The notes under the pieces were generated by a model. It made no database searches. It saw only the letters and a list, made by a program, of their open reading frames with translations, and had not been told where the DNA came from. This document shows, piece after piece, positions 62,296 through 64,000 of a stretch of DNA of 64,000 nt. Origin of the DNA: Moorena producens 3L (lineage in GTDB: Bacteria; Cyanobacteriota; Cyanobacteriia; Cyanobacteriales; Coleofasciculaceae); contig NZ_GL890841.1 in the NCBI RefSeq assembly GCF_000211815.1, positions 21,499 through 85,498 on the forward strand. Direction: 5' to 3'. Both the position numbers and the translations under genes were made by a program. The first letter of the stretch is position 1, and each line of letters starts with the position of its first letter.

Positions 62296-63054
62296 TCAAT
62301 CCTCTTTGAGTTTTATCAAAGACACTAAATCGGTCTTTCCTAACTCTAGCCAGCCTGACTGTTGAGGGAGTTTTTCTATCGCCATCGTCTTAGTTGTTGA
62401 TGATTCCCTAAATAATTTTTCCAGAGTTTGCTGCAGTAGAGGAAGAGTACTTAAGCCAATCAAAATAGCTACACTAAAGCTGATGATCGCATCCGCCTGA
62501 GGCCAGTTGAAAATCCCAACTGCTAAAGCAGCTATTATCGTGCCGATTGAGCTAACTACGTCCGCCAGTACGTGCAAAAACGCACCACGCAAATTGATAT
62601 CTTGCTCGGTATTTTCCCCTAGCCAATAGAGGTTAATGCTGTTGATCACTACGCCAATTAACGCAGTGACTAGCATCGGCAAACTGAGGATTTCCTCAGG
62701 TGTCCCTTGCAGATGGGCGATCGCTTCTCGCCCAATCCATACAGACATAGCCACTAGACCGATACTATTGATCAGACCAGCTAAAACTTCAATTGGTTGA
62801 TTGCTCATTTGCTTTCGAGACTTCGAGGAGCGTTGAGCCAGCCATGCAGCAAGCAAAGCAATACTCATTGCTACAATATCTGCCAGCATGTGAGCGGAAT
62901 CAGCTTTGAGAGTTAAACTGTGGCTAACAAAGCCCACAACCATTTCGAGTAAAGCAAAGATTGTGATTAATACAATCACCCTCTTCAACCGCTGAACTTT
63001 ACCCAGAGATACGCTGGTCTGGCACAAACAACCTAATCTGTTGCAATTGAGCAT
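62296..63054 (-). CDS. Cation diffusion facilitator (CDF) family transporter
   Basis: 252 residues with about six membrane helices. The metal-site pairs are HMLAD in helix 2 (ADSAHMLADIVAMSIALLAA) and HVLAD in helix 5 (GAFLHVLADVVSSIGTIIAA), the HxxxD form of zinc transporters. No His-rich loop is present; the N-terminus has Cys residues (CNRLGCLCQ). The C-terminal cytosolic domain is very short, so this is a compact member. It exports Zn2+ or similar ions by proton antiport. A 22-codon frame with a GGAGG ribosome site (63072-63140, minus) lies 18 bp upstream and might be a leader peptide. Confidence 0.85.
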   Translation of the reverse strand: MLNCNRLGCLCQTSVSLGKVQRLKRVIVLITIFALLEMVVGFVSHSLTLKADSAHMLADIVAMSIALLAAWLAQRSSKSRKQMSNQPIEVLAGLINSIGLVAMSVWIGREAIAHLQGTPEEILSLPMLVTALIGVVINSINLYWLGENTEQDINLRGAFLHVLADVVSSIGTIIAALAVGIFNWPQADAIISFSVAILIGLSTLPLLQQTLEKLFRESSTTKTMAIEKLPQQSGWLELGKTDLVSLIKLKED

Positions 63055-63530
63055 AGTTTCAATAACTTTGGTTAGTCAACTGGGAAAATAGTCTTGCCTC
63101 GGAAAATCGTTTCCTGCACCTCGATATCAATGATATCCATTGGCTCAACCTCCATGGTATGTTCATAAATAATAACAAAATATGAAACAAATATTGTCAT
63201 AGATATTTCCCTGATTAATTTTTCTGTAGCGACCGCAATTATTTGCCTACTACAACGTGATGTTTATCTGAATTAAAACTTGTGAACACAAGTTTATTCA
63301 ATGTTTTAAACACTAATTCATACTGTTGTCAAGCTCATGACGTCTTCCAACAATATGAGCCTCAAATACCATATAGCAAAACAAGTTTTTTTGTCAAGCT
63401 TTAGCTTTCTTTAAAAATTGCATTTTAAGGAATTAGATTTGAGATAGTACCAAAGTCTATAAACGCTTTAAGCTGTTCGGCATTTAAATTGGTATAATAA
63501 AAATTAATAAATAACCCAATAATAGGAAAT
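63055..63530. other. Intergenic upstream of the CDF gene and the IS630-type gene
   Basis: It contains a possible 22-residue leader frame (63072-63140, minus; MDIIDIEVQETIFRGKTIFP) preceded by GGAGG, then AT-rich sequence with AACACAAGTT/AACTTGTGTT words near 63280 that could be an operator-like inverted repeat. No larger gene. Confidence 0.4.
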
Positions 63531-64000
63531 ATGCCAGCAAAAAATTATCTGACAGCAAAAAACAATACTTCAAAAAGCCTTAAAAATAGAAGAAAATGGA
63601 AATATTAGAGAACGTATTTTAATTTTGCTGTTGTTGAATAGTGGAAAAACACAGTTAGAAATTGCTGAAGTTTTGGGTTGTTCAAAGAACACAGTCTGTT
63701 ATTGGTGTGTCCACGGAGATCCAGATGACTTAGAGAGTCTTAAAGATAAAAGAATGAAAGGCAATCACCAAAAAGCAACAAAACAATATATAGAAGTATT
63801 ATTAGAATTAGTCGAAAAAGAACCCGAAGAATTAGGATATGAATTTGGTCGATGGACAGCTCAAAAATTAGCCGTTCATTTAGAAGATACAACAGGCATC
63901 AAGTTAAGTGGGTCTCAAGTTCGTAGGATACTAGTCAAGAAAAAATATGTTTACCTTTGGTCAAAGTATAGCTTAGATTCTAAAAAAGACCCTAAAAAAA
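63531..64000 (+). pseudogene. IS630-type transposase, N-terminal part, frameshifted, running off the window
   Basis: ATG at 63531 begins MPAKNYLTAKNN and stops after 25 codons. One base shifted, from about 63553, the frame gives QQKTILQKALKIEENGNIRE and RILILLLLNSGKTQLEIAEV, a helix-turn-helix of IS630/Tc1-type transposases, and continues open to the end of the window. The frameshift near 63551 separates the start from the body. Whether the missing catalytic half is present lies outside the window. Confidence 0.75.

Noticed and set aside
1..64000. tRNA and rRNA genes
   Set aside because: I looked for T-loop type GGTTCGAATCC words with acceptor pairing and for rRNA landmarks and found none that hold up. 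A covariance search would settle this.

Overview
The window looks like a piece of chromosome from a large-genome, filamentous, non-model cyanobacterium. The evidence is ntcA, a CyaB-type cyclase with two GAF domains, frequent GCGATCGC (HIP1) octamers, PEP-CTERM and SLH proteins, and a very heavy load of palindromic repeats, IS relics and tandem short repeats. The style resembles Moorena/Lyngbya-like marine genomes, but that genus assignment is an inference. Housekeeping genes (recN end, hisB, fabI, ntcA, alaS, frmA, map, proA) sit as islands in repeat-rich, partly decayed DNA.

Layout. 1-3800: recN tail, a 126-bp inverted-repeat element, an adenylate cyclase and a conserved hypothetical gene. 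3835-6521: an IS200/IS605-type end relic and a complete IS607-type tnpA-tnpB pair. 6803-12032: an XRE regulator, hisB, fabI, ntcA and a GGDEF protein. 12033-16600: 4.5 kb with only one small gene (HMA protein) but at least five repeat families, including hairpins whose stems covary between copies and a 400-bp direct duplication. 16628-25377: alaS, a HEPN-like/restriction/methylase defence cassette between direct repeats, an alpha/beta hydrolase-fold protein and glutathione-dependent formaldehyde dehydrogenase. 25715-32146: map, an SLH/beta-helix protein, an IS605-type element with a zinc-finger-less TnpB and decayed TnpA, and a broken restriction-type gene. 32232-40824: two small membrane proteins, an LCP protein, nanE, a PEP-CTERM animal-type haem peroxidase and a hybrid histidine kinase. 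41188-50183: a duplicated coiled-coil gene flanking a truncated toxin-antitoxin pair, a repeat-invaded acidic protein, hsp20, a porin-like protein, an aldo/keto reductase, a SnoaL-like protein and a GMC oxidoreductase pseudogene.

50300-57310 is the most unusual stretch. It holds two unrelated families of tandem direct repeats. Every intact unit ends, on the minus strand, in a GC hairpin followed by a T run, which is the form of an intrinsic terminator. The first family has 4 copies plus one fragment and conserved -10-like boxes. The second has about 12 units of roughly 125-170 bp and is split by a small single-domain RNA ligase gene. Both look like tandem arrays of small-RNA genes, in the style of the NsiR1 arrays of heterocystous cyanobacteria. 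I did not recognise either sequence. proA lies between the two arrays.

57508-64000: a vapBC pair, a PMT-type glycosyltransferase containing an in-frame repeat insertion, a nested insertion (covarying hairpin inside an IS4-type element with a 10-bp target duplication, inside a palindromic repeat), a CDF-type cation transporter and the start of a frameshifted IS630-type transposase.

All calls rest on reading the sequence and on recalled family signatures. No database search, folding program or alignment was run.
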